A stretch of 64,000 nt of DNA from positions 1,474,123-1,538,122 of the forward strand of contig JH720301.1 of assembly GCA_000231825.2 (NCBI GenBank), read 5' to 3'. This document shows, piece by piece, positions 16,001 to 27,835 of the stretch. A program made the position numbers and the translations under genes. Position 1 is the stretch's first letter. Each line of letters opens with the position of its first letter. The DNA comes from Tetrahymena elliotti 4EA. Taxonomy: Eukaryota > Ciliophora > Oligohymenophorea > Hymenostomatida > Tetrahymenidae. The notes below the pieces were generated by a model, which made no database searches, was not told the DNA's origin, and saw nothing but the letters and a program-made list of their open reading frames with translations.

Positions 16001-17843
16001 AACCTTTTTTGGCAGCTATATGAAGAGGACTCCATTTATTCTAATTTAAAATGTTAGGATTAGCAAAGTTTTCTAGCAACAAATCTCCAATTCTTGCAGC
16101 TTCTTTTGCATTATTTTCAAAAACCTTGAATAATATATGCATACAGCTATTCTTTTCTTTATCTAAATGATTTATATTAGCTCCTCTCTCAATTAAATCT
16201 TTCACTAGATAATATTGTAATTTTCCAACAGCTAAAAGTAAGCATGAAGATCCACTGAATCCAGAGCCGATGTTTACATCAGCCCCTCTATAAATAAGAA
16301 TCTTTGCACAGTAATATTATTCCTCTTTAATAGCAAGAGAAAGTGGAGAGTGAAAATGCTTATCCACAAGGTTTAAAAAATGTTAAAAATCATAATTCAG
16401 TAAACTCTACAATGCTCCTATGTCTTCATTATAAACTGCTTGATGAACTAAGGTGCCTCCTGATTCAGGAGAAACAACTCTATAAAGATCAAACACTTTT
16501 GAAAAAGCTCTCACGAATTTCAAAAAGCTATATTTTTAATTTGAAAAATCAAAGTCTTGTAAACAAAAATCAAAGCTATCATCTCTTTTACTGTTTTAGT
16601 TGCTATTTGGATTATCTTAATGCTGTAAATTCTTTTATTGAGAAGAGAGTTGTGTATTATACTTAAAGATTCTAAAATTATTAGGCTTTTTAAGGTTATC
16701 CATGTTGATATTGTGTACATTTTTTTATGAATTATTGAAAAGATCTTTTTTAATAGCAGACATAAGAATTTAAATAGCTTCTCTATTTTGAGTAATGCTC
16801 ATAGGAGGATTAGCATATCTAAACCAATCTATAGATAACTCTTTTAAAGTTCCTTCTACTTTAATTATTGCTGAAGGAATATTTTCAAAATCATTCGAAG
16901 TAAGACCTAAAACTGCCAAATAAGGTAAGTTAAATAACTCTTCAGGGATAATTTCAATGTGGTTCATACTAAAATCTAAGTTCGTTAAATTTTAAAGATT
17001 TTAAATGTTTTCTGGAATGAACTTTAAAAGATTATTTTAAATTGAGAACTCTCTAATTTCTAGTAGTTTATCAAACATCAAATCAGGAATTTATTTAATA
17101 TAGTTATTATCAACCTTCAATGTGCGCAATTCACATAACTCAAATACCTCGAAAGGAATATCATGTAGTTTATTTTAAGTTAATTCAAGTTTTGTTATCT
17201 TTTTCCAATCATTTGGATTTACAAAGCTACTCAAATGAGTGTATTCTTTTTTAGTTATTGCTAAAGAGAAGCCTACTAGTTAAGGAGATTTTGAATTATT
17301 ACTTCTTTCAGTATCTCTCTGATTATTATTTTTACTTGTATCTCCATCAATAAATGAAGATGTTAAATTTCCTATCTGATGGCAATTCTACAAATTGGTA
17401 TTATTTTTAAATGAAATAGAAGCCAGATTGATTTTTTTAAGTTACTCGATTGCTATTCCATTTTAATGCTATTTTTTAATATGCCCAAATCCAAAAGGGT
17501 CGTTATCATCAAAATTCATTTTTATAGATGATGTTAAGCTTTTGCTAGAGAACTCTTATTTCTTATTATTATTATATTTTTAACTTGGGTTTTCAGTGCT
17601 TTTAGATTTTTCTAAATACAGATTTTGTGGAAACATCCCTAGTTTCTAGTGAGAGTCTATCTTTTTTAATCCTTTTTCAATTCTAACTACTCCTTTCTTA
17701 TGCTCATTTTTATTTTATTCACTAAATATAGATGCTTTATTATTTTACTGCATTTTCTAAGAAATATTTAAACTTTCTATAGTTGCGGCTAGCTACTTAA
17801 CCTATCCTTTAGGACTTCTTCCTGTTAATTTCTCCCTTATCAT
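13050..17843 (-). CDS. Leucine-rich repeat and ankyrin repeat protein, single exon
   Basis: One uninterrupted frame of 1,597 codons (4,794 nt) ends at TGA 13052-13050. The order is: an N-terminal amphipathic, Gln-rich helical part; leucine-rich repeats at about residues 213-345 (WKKITKLELTQNKLHDIPFE and following N-x-L-x-x-I-P units), closed by a SIDWFRYANPP cap; a linker; ankyrin repeats at about 455-730 (for example WSPLHIAAKKGYLSA and DRTPYSLSQ); then about 870 residues of Ser/Asn/Gln-rich disordered sequence with a coiled coil near 1310-1400. I chose the ATG at 17843 because it is the first ATG in the frame. The frame stays open and helical to a TGA at 18009-18011, so a short upstream exon is possible. 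LRR and ankyrin modules bind proteins; no enzymatic domain is visible. The absence of introns over 4.8 kb is unusual beside its intron-containing neighbours. Confidence 0.9.
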
Positions 17844-18905
17844 TTCTTTAATTTTATGGGAGTTTGCAATTTACTGCTCAAAATATTATTTTTACTAATG
17901 AGTTTACTCTACTATGTAATATGCTACCTAACTTAATTTTTATTTTAGATATCTAAAACTCTCTTCTACTACTTATTTATGTTATTAGCCAGAATGAGCT
18001 TACTTTATTCAGTATTTATTTAGCTTAAAATATGGAATACTAGTATATTAAATTTTGTTATATGAAAACAAATTTTTAACTTAATTAATAATAATTATTG
18101 TTAAGTTTTAAAAGAAAGGAGAGAACGAATATAAACAGCTTTTAATTTTTGCGATTTTATTTCGAAAGGTAATTACTTAAAAAGACTAGATTAATCTGCA
18201 AATTAGAGTAAATCTATTTTTACAAAAATATTAAAAAACTATTAAATTTTTCCAATTAAAATATTCTTCTAAAAACACAGTTATTTCCATCATTTCAAAA
18301 TGTATTTTTGATATTCAAAAATATTTATTTAACTTAATAAATGAATTAATCAGTAGCCATCAAGTCAGAGCAACTCTTTTATTTATTTATGCTTTTACAA
18401 CAAAGAATATTAGTAAAATTTATTTGTCATATTTCTTATTATTTTTATTCAAACATATTTTGATTGGATCTAAAATATTTATTTAGTGAATTATCATAAT
18501 AGGCTTTAATGCTATTTAAACAGAAATAAATTATAATGTTTCTTTCATTATTTGTTAATTTTAATAAAAATTCTAAAGTATTTAAAAATATACAAAAATA
18601 AATAAAACTAATTTAAAAATCTTGAAAAATTTCATAAATTAATGAAGGGATTTTTCTTAAATCTTATTCATCATTCAATTTTATGAAATTAAATTGACTA
18701 ATTAGTAAATTTAACCTGTAATAATAATAAGTATTCTCTTAAAAAACTAAGTGCTATTTTAAAAGAATAATTTTGTAAAATAAAATACCTTATATTTTTG
18801 AAATCAGATGATAAATTATACTAAAAAAAGAAATCATTTTAGAAAACAAAATTTACAAATTAATTTTATTAATTTAATTTAAATTATTTTTTATTCATTT
18901 TTTTT
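17844..18905. other. Intergenic, AT-rich
   Basis: This 1.1 kb stretch lies between the start of the LRR-ankyrin gene and the end of PEX10, both on the minus strand. The first 165 bases may hold an N-terminal extension of the LRR-ankyrin gene; I see nothing in the rest. Confidence 0.5.
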
Positions 18906-19865
18906 TCATTTAAAATTTACAATTTAAATTACCTTTTATGGTAAACAAGCTTAACGACAACTTGGGCATTCTGGTTTAATTTACGTACTTTTTATAATGC
19001 ATTCCCAGCAAAATAAATGTCCACATGGAGTTGTTGATGTAATTTTTCTTTTATCATAGCACAAGGCACAAAGCAACTCTTATGGGATATCTACTTAGTC
19101 TTCTTCTTCTTCAAGTTAATTTGCATTTTTATCTTCACCAGATTTATATTAGTATTCAGAATTTATTTAATTTTAAATTTATTTTGATTGCTAATAATCT
19201 TAATAAACTCTATATCCATATCTAATAAACTCAATAGCTAATTGTATGGCTACAAGCACTCCAACTTTTTTGTAAGTGATATTGTGATTTTAAGGTTGTT
19301 TTTGGAAAACATAAAAAATACTAGTTATTCTTTTTGATATTTACACAAATAACCCATCTAAAAAGAACATACAAAGATGAAATTTAATAATTTTCTCATA
19401 GATTCCATCATAATTAGGTAAATTTCTGATAAAACTTGCTAAAACTCCTCTATATTCTTTTCTTTCTGCCATCATCATTTCTCTAGATTAATCATATTGT
19501 TTTTTCACTAGCTTTTTAAAAATAAAAGGAGACAGGGTAGTTAAAATGACAAACAAAATTCTCCTCTTTAAGCTTGTTGGAAGGCCTTTCAAGTCAAAAT
19601 CTTATTTATTAAATTGATGTAAGTTACAAAATTCTTCTCCTAAAGTTTTCCTGTTGGAAATAGTAGTAAGAATATAATAAGCGAAGAATGATAATATTTT
19701 AAGGGTATCTTAATTTGATGAGATAAATCTATAGCTAAGCAGTTTAGGTGCAAATATTTCTAAAGCATCTATTAATTTCTAAAATAGCCCATAACCATAT
19801 TCTTCATCTTTTTAATTCAAACGCAGCAATTCTGGCTGGGTTGAAAAAATCAATCTATCAGACAT
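18906..19865 (-). CDS. PEX10: Peroxisome biogenesis factor 10 (RING E3 ligase)
   Basis: A single exon encodes 319 residues, close to the usual PEX10 length. Residues about 10-230 are the Pex2/Pex12 N-terminal region with hydrophobic, membrane-associated helices (for example the [20 protein letters not shown] region). A Gln/Glu-rich linker follows, then a C3HC4 RING finger from Cys266 ([22 protein letters not shown]). PEX10 works with PEX2 and PEX12 in the peroxisomal membrane; this ligase complex ubiquitinates the PEX5 import receptor so that it can be recycled. All eight zinc ligands of the RING are present. Start and stop are clear: the ATG opens the conserved region and TGA lies 15 codons after the last ligand. 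PEX2 and PEX12 share the same domain layout, but a complete C3HC4 finger at the C-terminus fits PEX10 best. Confidence 0.88.
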
Positions 19866-21433
19866 TTAATAATATTTGTGCACTAATGTTCTATTTTTCT
19901 ATTAATTTCTAAAAATTCTAATGATGAGTTATTTAAGATAGCAAAATTTCAAGTATTTTTAATCAAATTAAAAATTTTTCTTTAAGCTTTTATAAGCAAG
20001 TAGATATGATGAAATCTATTAATTGAGTATATTATCTTTATTTTTAAAAAAATTATTTCATTAAGGTTGAATGGATTACTTATTCATGTAAAAAATATAT
20101 TTAAACCAATAAAAATGTTTATTTAAAAAGTAAAGAATTGCTTTTTTCAAACCATTTATACAAAAAAAACGTATTATTTATATGTTTAAAGCTACAATAC
20201 ATTTCTAAAAATACTTGCATAATCATTTTTTTAAATTTTAGTTTCAAAATAATTTAATTTGACATAATTTATTTGATTTTATTTTTGGAGATTTTATTAA
20301 ATCTAATAAGTTTTTTATTAAAAACAAATAACATTTTACATTTTTTTATATATTAAAGCCAGCTATTGCCTCAAAATCATTAAATCTATTAATTTATTTT
20401 TTCTAACACTAATTTTAAATTAATATCTAAATGAATATCTAAAAATAATTTTCAATTTAATTTTTAATAACCTATATTTTTACTAATTTATTTATTTTAT
20501 TAAAACTAAAAATATGGCTATCTCAAGAAATTTTATTTTTCTTATCAAATTTCTTATTTCTATTTCAGTAAATGAGAATTGATGCTTCATTAAGAGTAGA
20601 CTTTCTATTTTGGCTTGAATTTAAATTTATACTAGCTAATTTGTTGATATAAATAATCATTCTTATGATTTGGCACTGGTTATTTTATTAATTATAAAAT
20701 AACTTTTTAATGTTAGATTAAAAATTTAAATGAACGAATAAATAAGTATGTTCTAATAATAGGATAAATTATTGTATTAAAAAGGGAGGTAGTCATTTCG
20801 ATAAAAATAAAATAATTAAAAAATAAATAATGAGATTATTTACAAATGTAAATTAATACTATTAATTTCATTTCTTTTATTATCTCAATAAAAAAGTCTT
20901 AATAATTTAAAATTTTGCAATCTTTTTTTGATCTCAATATTTGAATGATTTTTCTTGATGATGATTTTGATGGGTTTGAAGTTGACGTAAGCTATCTACA
21001 GAAAATAAGTAAAGAAATATACATAATTATAAAATTAAAAATTGCAAGAAAGTTATTTTTAGAAAATCTTTGATCAGAGCGAATAGATAAAAGTGTGTAA
21101 ATTTTTAGTATAATTGTAAAATAGAAGAGCCAGCAACATTTTTCCAACAATTTAAATGAATAAATTAAAGTTATTTATTAGATGGAAGGAAGGTTTTGTG
21201 ATAAAATTTGCCATATTTTGGCTTTCATAAATAAAGATTACAAATAAAATATACATCCAACAGATAATAGTTATATTTACAAATACGAAAGAGTTTTTCT
21301 TATAAGAAGTAAATTAAAGTATAATATATATGTGAGTATATAAAGATTTTATTTGAATATATAGTATTTAAGGCAGCATTTGTAATTAGCAAATGCAATA
21401 TTTAATATAGTAAAACTATTTGAGAGATAGTTT

Positions 21434-21456
21434 GGTAGGTAGGTAGGTAGGTATGG
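21434..21456. repeat. TAGG tetranucleotide microsatellite
   Basis: About five tandem TAGG units are followed by a degenerate GGAGGTAG tail. G-rich repeats stand out in this very AT-rich DNA. No gene overlaps it. Confidence 0.85.
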
Positions 21457-21646
21457 AGGTAGTGAGTTAGATGATAACTTGGGTTAGGAGAAATTGAAAC
21501 TATTAAGGAATTGAAATTTTAAATCATCTCATTCTAATATCCCTCAGTTTTATTATTCTTATTATTCTTCTTCTTATTCATTTTCAGCATTCTTGCGCTA
21601 TCTTTTTTAAATAACCATGAAGTTGCTTTTAACAAATTAAGTGTGG

Positions 21647-21667
21647 GAATATTATTGCGCAATATTC
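21647..21667. repeat. Palindromic element
   Basis: GAATATT and AATATTC flank ATTGCGC, and ATTGCGCAAT is itself a perfect 10-base palindrome. It could be a dimeric protein-binding site; no further evidence. Confidence 0.4.
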
Positions 21668-23605
21668 AAAATAAATTGATTGTTAATAAGAACGCTGTTT
21701 CTAAAAAAGTCAGCCTTCTTCTAAAGATAGTTTTGTCTTAATTAGCTTTAATGCCATAACATTTTAGCTTCATTCAAGTAAGATGCAAAAGTTTCTTAAA
21801 AGTTCATTTTTGTTAATGTGTACTAAATGTATGAATGAATGTGTTTATTTATTATTTTCTTGGTGTATTTTAAAAATATCAAATGAGCAAATTTGATAAA
21901 GAAATTAATTTTTTGTTTTTTTCTGAGGTTGTTAGATTTTATGCCTCTTTTTTCTTCAGCTTTGTTTGAATAGTTTTTTTTTGTTATTTACTTTTTTTGC
22001 TTTTAATCAATCTATTTAGATTTAATTGTTTTGATTATTTAGAGAAGCCTTTAACTATACATAGTAGGCAAACAAGCAGATGTTTATTAAAAGCAAACAG
22101 AATAGACATAGAATTTTCTTTTAATGACGAACTAATTTATAACTCTAAATCAAGGACTATTAAATTCACAATTAGCTTGCTCGTTTGTTTTCTCTTTAAT
22201 AATTCATTCATTTATAAATTAATAATTTGATAGATAGATAGACTTAATTACTTTTATAAAGAGAACAATAAAATTGTAATTTTTTCCTTTCAAATAGTAT
22301 ATCAGAAAAAACAATGTAGTCAGTCAATCATTAATTCATTCATTCAATCTTCTATCACTCTCTCATATTTTTCTATTTTCAATAGAGACTATGAATGAAG
22401 TTATTTATAAATTTATGTAATAATTAATGGCCTATTATGGAAAAATAAGAATTTTTTATTTTTTGAGGCTACTTAGCTTGAGTTTTCATACATAATTTCA
22501 AACAATAATTTTATTAGCCATGTCATTTGTTTCTTTTAATTTATCTTAATTATTTCTTTACATTTTCTTTTTTTCCATTCTATCATCATTTACTTAGTTT
22601 TAAATTATACTTGCTGTCGTCAAGCTAATTTCAATTATCAACTACTCATAAATCCAATAAAATTTATGTTTCTATTTTTCAAGAAATTTCTGTTTTGTTT
22701 TTTTCCTTTTCCCTAAAAATTAAACAAATAAGCAAAGTATTTATAAACTTGTAGATACCAACAAGCACATTATCATTTTGCTTCAAAAAAATATTTCTGT
22801 ATAGAGAGAGGAAAATTTAATTTAGAATTTTTAAAAATATAAATTTTAAATTTGTTAGAGCATTCTAAACAAACAAAAAAATAAAAAACTTGTTTAGTTC
22901 TTACGTTTGCTGTGTATGACTGTCTGCATGCACAAATTAATAGTTTCTACCCATATCATGACACAATTTCTCAAATTAAAAATATAAAAGATATACAAAC
23001 TTGTTTACACACAAAGCAAAATATTTTAATTTTTGCTAAAATTTATTTATTTTTGAATTTTTAATTGGTCATTTTAAAATAACCAAATAGAAAACATTTT
23101 ATGTTTGCTAATTGTTTAATAGAATCTATACTATATTATTTTCTTTTATAATCTCATTTTTGCCTAGAATATTAATATAATAATACATTAATTGAAATAG
23201 TTTGGCTAATTTAGGTTTCTATTACTGAAATTGTAAAAGAGACACTTCTAGTCTTTAAAATATTATCCATAAAAATTTTTTAGTTCCATTTACATTAAAT
23301 CTCATTTTGTAAAATACCTGAAGAGTAAAATTGTTTAAGGAACTAAATAGCAATAATTACAGAAGAAGAAAAAAGAAACAAAAATGACAGAAGTAAATGT
23401 TTAATTGGATAAAAATTAATCTTATAGAATAAATATACAATTTAACATCCAAATGAAATAGACCAAAACAAAAAATAAATTAAAATTATTATTCTAGCTA
23501 GAATAATTCTTATCATTCTTATCATCAATGTGTTCAAGAATTTATTTTCATGGTATTCAAGAATATATTTTAAAGCCAAAAAATACTTTTAAATTAATCA
23601 TCCAA

Positions 23606-25223
23606 TCAAGAATATATCTTAGGATTATTCAAGAAAACATCAACAGATTTAATAATTTTCTCATTATTATCAATGTTTAGTTTATATCTTTATGCCATTT
23701 CACCAAACTATTTCTCTGCCTCACTAACAAGTTCTTTATAACTCACTATTTCATCTACCCAGTCTTGGTCTTTTTTTTATTATGGCTTTAGTCTGTGAAT
23801 TATTTGTTGGGTTTATGAGTGATCATTAGCTTCATAATAACGACCAGTTTCTGGATCAACCTTTAATGTTTTATATTAATTCAGTAAATTATCATCTTCG
23901 TCATCTAAAATAATTATAAAGTGGGGGTTGATAGCATAAGTTTATATTGACTTGAGTTAACTCTAACCTTTTTATTTAAAAACATAAATAAATTATTTTA
24001 AATTCTATTCGCAAAGATATTTCAAAATTTTGTATTTAAATATAATATATTACTCTTAGGGAAACCCTCAACGATATAGCCTCTTTACTTAGAAGATGTG
24101 TTAAGTATCTAAGCTCTTAACAAACCTATAATAATTTCGTCAGGTATTTAAGAATGATTTTTAATTGCTTAATAAACAAATTTTCCGATATGAGTTTTTT
24201 ATTAAATGTGTTTATCAAGTAATTCATAAATAGAAACAGCATTAAATCCATATTTTTGAGCTATTTACTAATATAGTTGATGAGCTCTGTGACGAAGATG
24301 AGGAGGTCTTATAATTAAAACTCTAGGAGATCTATTATTTTAATTTAAATAAAAATAATTAAAAATAAATTAACAAACCATTAAATCTAATTTAATAATT
24401 TATTTTTATCTAATCTTAAAATTATTTTAATTTATTTGTTTTCTTTTCATTAAGAGAGATATCTCTACTCTACTAACATTATATTTAAGCATCTTCAAGT
24501 ATAAAATAAGCTATGAGACTATTTAATTATTTTAAAAATAAGACATATATATATTTACCTTAAGGGAACTACTCTTTTGTCCTTGAGTTTGAGGATTGAC
24601 TTAATATTTTCAACTAATTCTTATTTTGATATGCCTGACACATTGAAGTAGTCATGGAATCCATTATACATTTATCTGATTTCCTTTTAATTAAGATTAT
24701 CTCTTGTAATAGCTCTCTCTACTAATTCATGGTTATTTTTATAAACTTAGACATAATGAGCCTTTAAATCATTATGGGAACTTTCTAAAACAAAAACTCT
24801 GTCTGGGATAATACCATTTTACTGAGCAAATATTGCAGTTTCAAAATCGTAAGGGTAGCCATTAACAATAATTCCTCTGAAATGCTTTTCAACCTTAGAA
24901 ATGAGGTTTTTAACATTTTAATTAACAACGTCACTTTTCTTAGATTTAAGTTATTCATCATCTTCAAGATTGATAACTTCATAATTGAATGCATTTGCTA
25001 TTTAATCAATGATTTCCTTTCTTTTTTCTTTTGTTGAACCTGTAAAAAATATCAATCTTTGGTTGCGCTTAGAAGTAATATATTCAATTAAAAATTGAAC
25101 TGGATCAGCTGGTTGATTCAAAATTAGCTGCTTTGTATATGATTCAAACAAATCAGGTAGTTTTTAATCTTCAATATATTATTAAATAAGCTTTTCATAG
25201 CTCACTTTTTCATTTTAATCCAT
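23606..25223 (-). CDS. AK8: Adenylate kinase 8-like protein, two kinase-like domains
   Basis: Three exons (24559-25223, 24054-24331, 23606-23967) give 434 residues with consistent phases. Residues about 8-48 form a DPY30/RIIa-like helix pair (YEKLIQQYIEDQKLPDLF, LNQPADPVQFLIEYI), as at the N-terminus of AK8. Two adenylate kinase folds follow. The first has RGIIVNGYPYDFETAIF and the second has GYIVEGFPK, the usual GFPR-type strand; VDPETGRYY and DWVDEIVSYKE close the second domain. AK8 is an axonemal protein that balances adenine nucleotides in cilia. Both P-loops look degenerate (FFTGSTKEKRK near residue 60, IIRPPHLRHRA near 228) and lack the normal G-x-x-G-x-G-K, so activity is doubtful. The next gene upstream is on the same strand, 458 bases away. 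Confidence 0.82.
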
Positions 25224-25681
25224 TTATTTAATTGAGTGTATGTCACTTTACTGTTTTATATGTGCAATAAAAGCTATTTTAACTGTTGATTTGATATATG
25301 TTCTAACTTTTTATAATACAAATCTAAGATTTTACAAAATTTAATTTATGTTTTTGAAACGTAAACGATATTTTTATTAAATTAAATTTCTAAGATGAAT
25401 AATCTAACAAATCATCCATTATTAAAACAATGAAATTTCAACTCCAAATAACAAAATTATTATCAATTAATCTAACAAAATTTAAGAAAAATAAAATATT
25501 TATTTACTGATCTATGAACAACTAAAAAAACTAAATTAAAATTATTTAACAAAAATAAATAAAATTTTATTTTTTAAACAAAAATTTAAAATTTGTGAAA
25601 TTTATTACAATAAATAACTCTATTAGATTTAAAAGTTTTTTAAATTTTTATCATAATTAGTATATTTTCTTTTGAAATGTC
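25224..25681. other. Intergenic, AT-rich
   Basis: This 458-base spacer separates two minus-strand genes. It is almost pure A/T and probably holds the promoter of the AK8-like gene and the 3' UTR of the coiled-coil gene. No other feature is seen. Confidence 0.6.
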
Positions 25682-27835
25682 TCAATTTAAAGAATCTGAT
25701 TATTCATCATCAAGTATTTCTTTTTCAGAGAAATTATGCTGGTTTTTGACATTTATTGCTGATGTTTGCCTTTTAGCTATTTAAGTTCTTTTTTGTTGCA
25801 ATTTAGTTTAGATTTCTTATTCATTTACATCTAGATTTGAAAATTGATCAAATAATACTTCAAACATGTATTAAACTTAGGTACTCATATCCTCAATAGA
25901 TGATGATTATAAATTAGTTTTGTTTATCTAAAATTTTAGATATTAAATTTAATATTCAATAATTTAGTGAAATTAAATAAGTTTACTTTTTAAAGTTGAC
26001 TGTATTAAAATTGTTCAACAATTCCAGATAATCCCTTTCTAATATCTGTAAGTAATCTAAAAGATCTTTATTACTTTTTTAAAAGAGTTAAATAAATAGA
26101 ACGATTAAGTTATATAAAAATAATATACATCTTGCTTAGCCTTTATTTGCTAGAATATTTAATCACTTATCTGTTATTCAAGCAAATCCTGTGTTGTCTG
26201 ATCCATTTCAACTTGAAGCTTGTCTTCTTATTAAACTGTACATTTTTCATTTTTTAATTATTTTAGCAACTCTTACATCTATTATATCTCCATTCTTGTA
26301 TCATTCATTATTTAAATTTATGATTCTTATTTCTTCTTCAAGAAAATGTTTGTTTCTCTATTAATTTATAAAGTATATTTTTGTTAAAAATGTTCTAAAT
26401 AATATTTAAAATTTATTTTTTCTAACTAAAAACTGTAAATCCTTGCTACTTAATACAATTTAAGGGTAAAGTTTATCTTAATTTTATCATATGTTTGTGA
26501 AGATAAAAAATATTTACTTTATTTCTTCAAAGTTATCTAATACATCTGTTGGGTTTTCTAAAGCAGGAAGGTTAGAAGCGATTTGTTAAAATTAAATTTT
26601 TAAGTTATCTAGCTTTGCTCTTAGTTCTTACTACTCAAGATAAACTTTTTTTCTTTTTTCTTATAATTATTTTTCTCTTTCTTTTCGCTCTTAAATTTTT
26701 AGTTCTTATTAAAATTTGGAATACTCTATCTCTTTTTCAATAACTTTTTCTAGATTTTCTTCATTCTATTTATGAATCAGTTGGTCTCTAACCAAAATAG
26801 TTGATTTTACCTCAAGCTACTTTTTAAATTATTCTTACTCGATAAGCTAGGTCTATTAATGGTAAAAGAAAAAAATTAAAATCTTTTACTTAAAAATTCA
26901 ATAAAAAAGTTAATTTTACACGAATTTGGTCTATTTGTTTTGCATCATTTACAAGGTTTTCAGTTTCTTTCTCTAAGAAGATATTTAAGTCTGCTAAGAC
27001 ATCTCTGTCTTTATAATAAGGCATTTTAATAAACTCTAAATCTTTCTTTCTTACACTCTTCATATTTTTAAGAATATTTCTCTCCATTTAAAGTTCATTC
27101 ATTTTATCTTAAAAGTAATCTATCTCTGATTGTAACTATCCTGCACTTCCTGAATCTTAACCTTTCATAAAACTGACTCTTTCTTCCTCATTAAGAATTT
27201 TATTAAGTTAAGTTTATAAATCAAAGAGTTTTCTTTCTCTTTCTTTAACTTATTCCATAGTTTTATTATATTTATTGAGACCATCTGTTAGATTTTCTTA
27301 CATAACTTCAACCTATTCTGCTCTGTTTTTAAAAAACATTCTACTATTCGTTTAACCTATTTTAAAAACGAACACAAAAAATCTTATATAAGTGAAAGAG
27401 GAGTAGTTATTTAATTATTAGAAAATACTTTTTAGATCATAAGTATCCATTGAGTTCTAATTCTTTCTATCAAATAAAGTCTTTTCAACTTAATTCATAA
27501 ATAAATCATCTGCTTTCTCTTTTTCATCTAAAGAACTTTCACTGCTTTTAATCTTATTCTTTGGTGGCTACACTTACTTTAAATTTTTTAATCTTTTAAT
27601 GGCCTATCCAAGCTTTTGAATTAAAATTTAAAAATAAAAATCAATCATCTAAGTTGCATATTTATTTTTAATAGATCTTAATTACTTCTCCCATAATCAC
27701 TTCAATTTTTTATTTTGGTTTTTAAATTTTGATTGATTCTAGTTATGATACAGTTTTACGCATAGATCCTTTTTATCTATTATCTCCAAATTATGTGATG
27801 AAAAAGTTACTATCTTGATAGGATAGTGAAGTCAT
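25682..27835 (-). CDS. Coiled-coil protein, possibly axonemal
   Basis: Seven exons (27686-27835, 27429-27648, 26920-27356, 26518-26852, 26129-26357, 25987-26073, 25682-25927) add up to exactly 568 codons, 567 residues. Nearly all of residues 120-480 is alpha-helical with heptad-like K/E/Q/L spacing (for example RERKLFDLQTQLNKILNEEE and KEREKQLQEKRKKVYLEQQE). I see no catalytic motif, signal peptide or membrane segment. The first intron would be only 37 nt (27649-27685), short but in phase and bounded by GT-AG. It is adjacent and co-oriented with the AK8-like gene, which may hint at a ciliary role, but co-orientation alone is weak evidence. The C-terminal LLTDIRKGLSGIVEQF segment faintly recalls outer-arm docking-complex proteins; I cannot confirm that. 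The protein is otherwise unrecognised. Confidence 0.8.

Larger units (their letters stand above)
19866..23605. other. Longest gene-free stretch (3.7 kb)
   Basis: I find no convincing gene on either strand; open frames here are short and low in complexity. It contains a TAGG tetranucleotide run (21,434-21,456) and a palindromic element (21,647-21,667). It lies upstream of PEX10 and downstream of the AK8-like gene, so it is long for a simple promoter. It could hold a non-coding RNA or a replication origin, but nothing in the sequence proves either. Confidence 0.5.
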
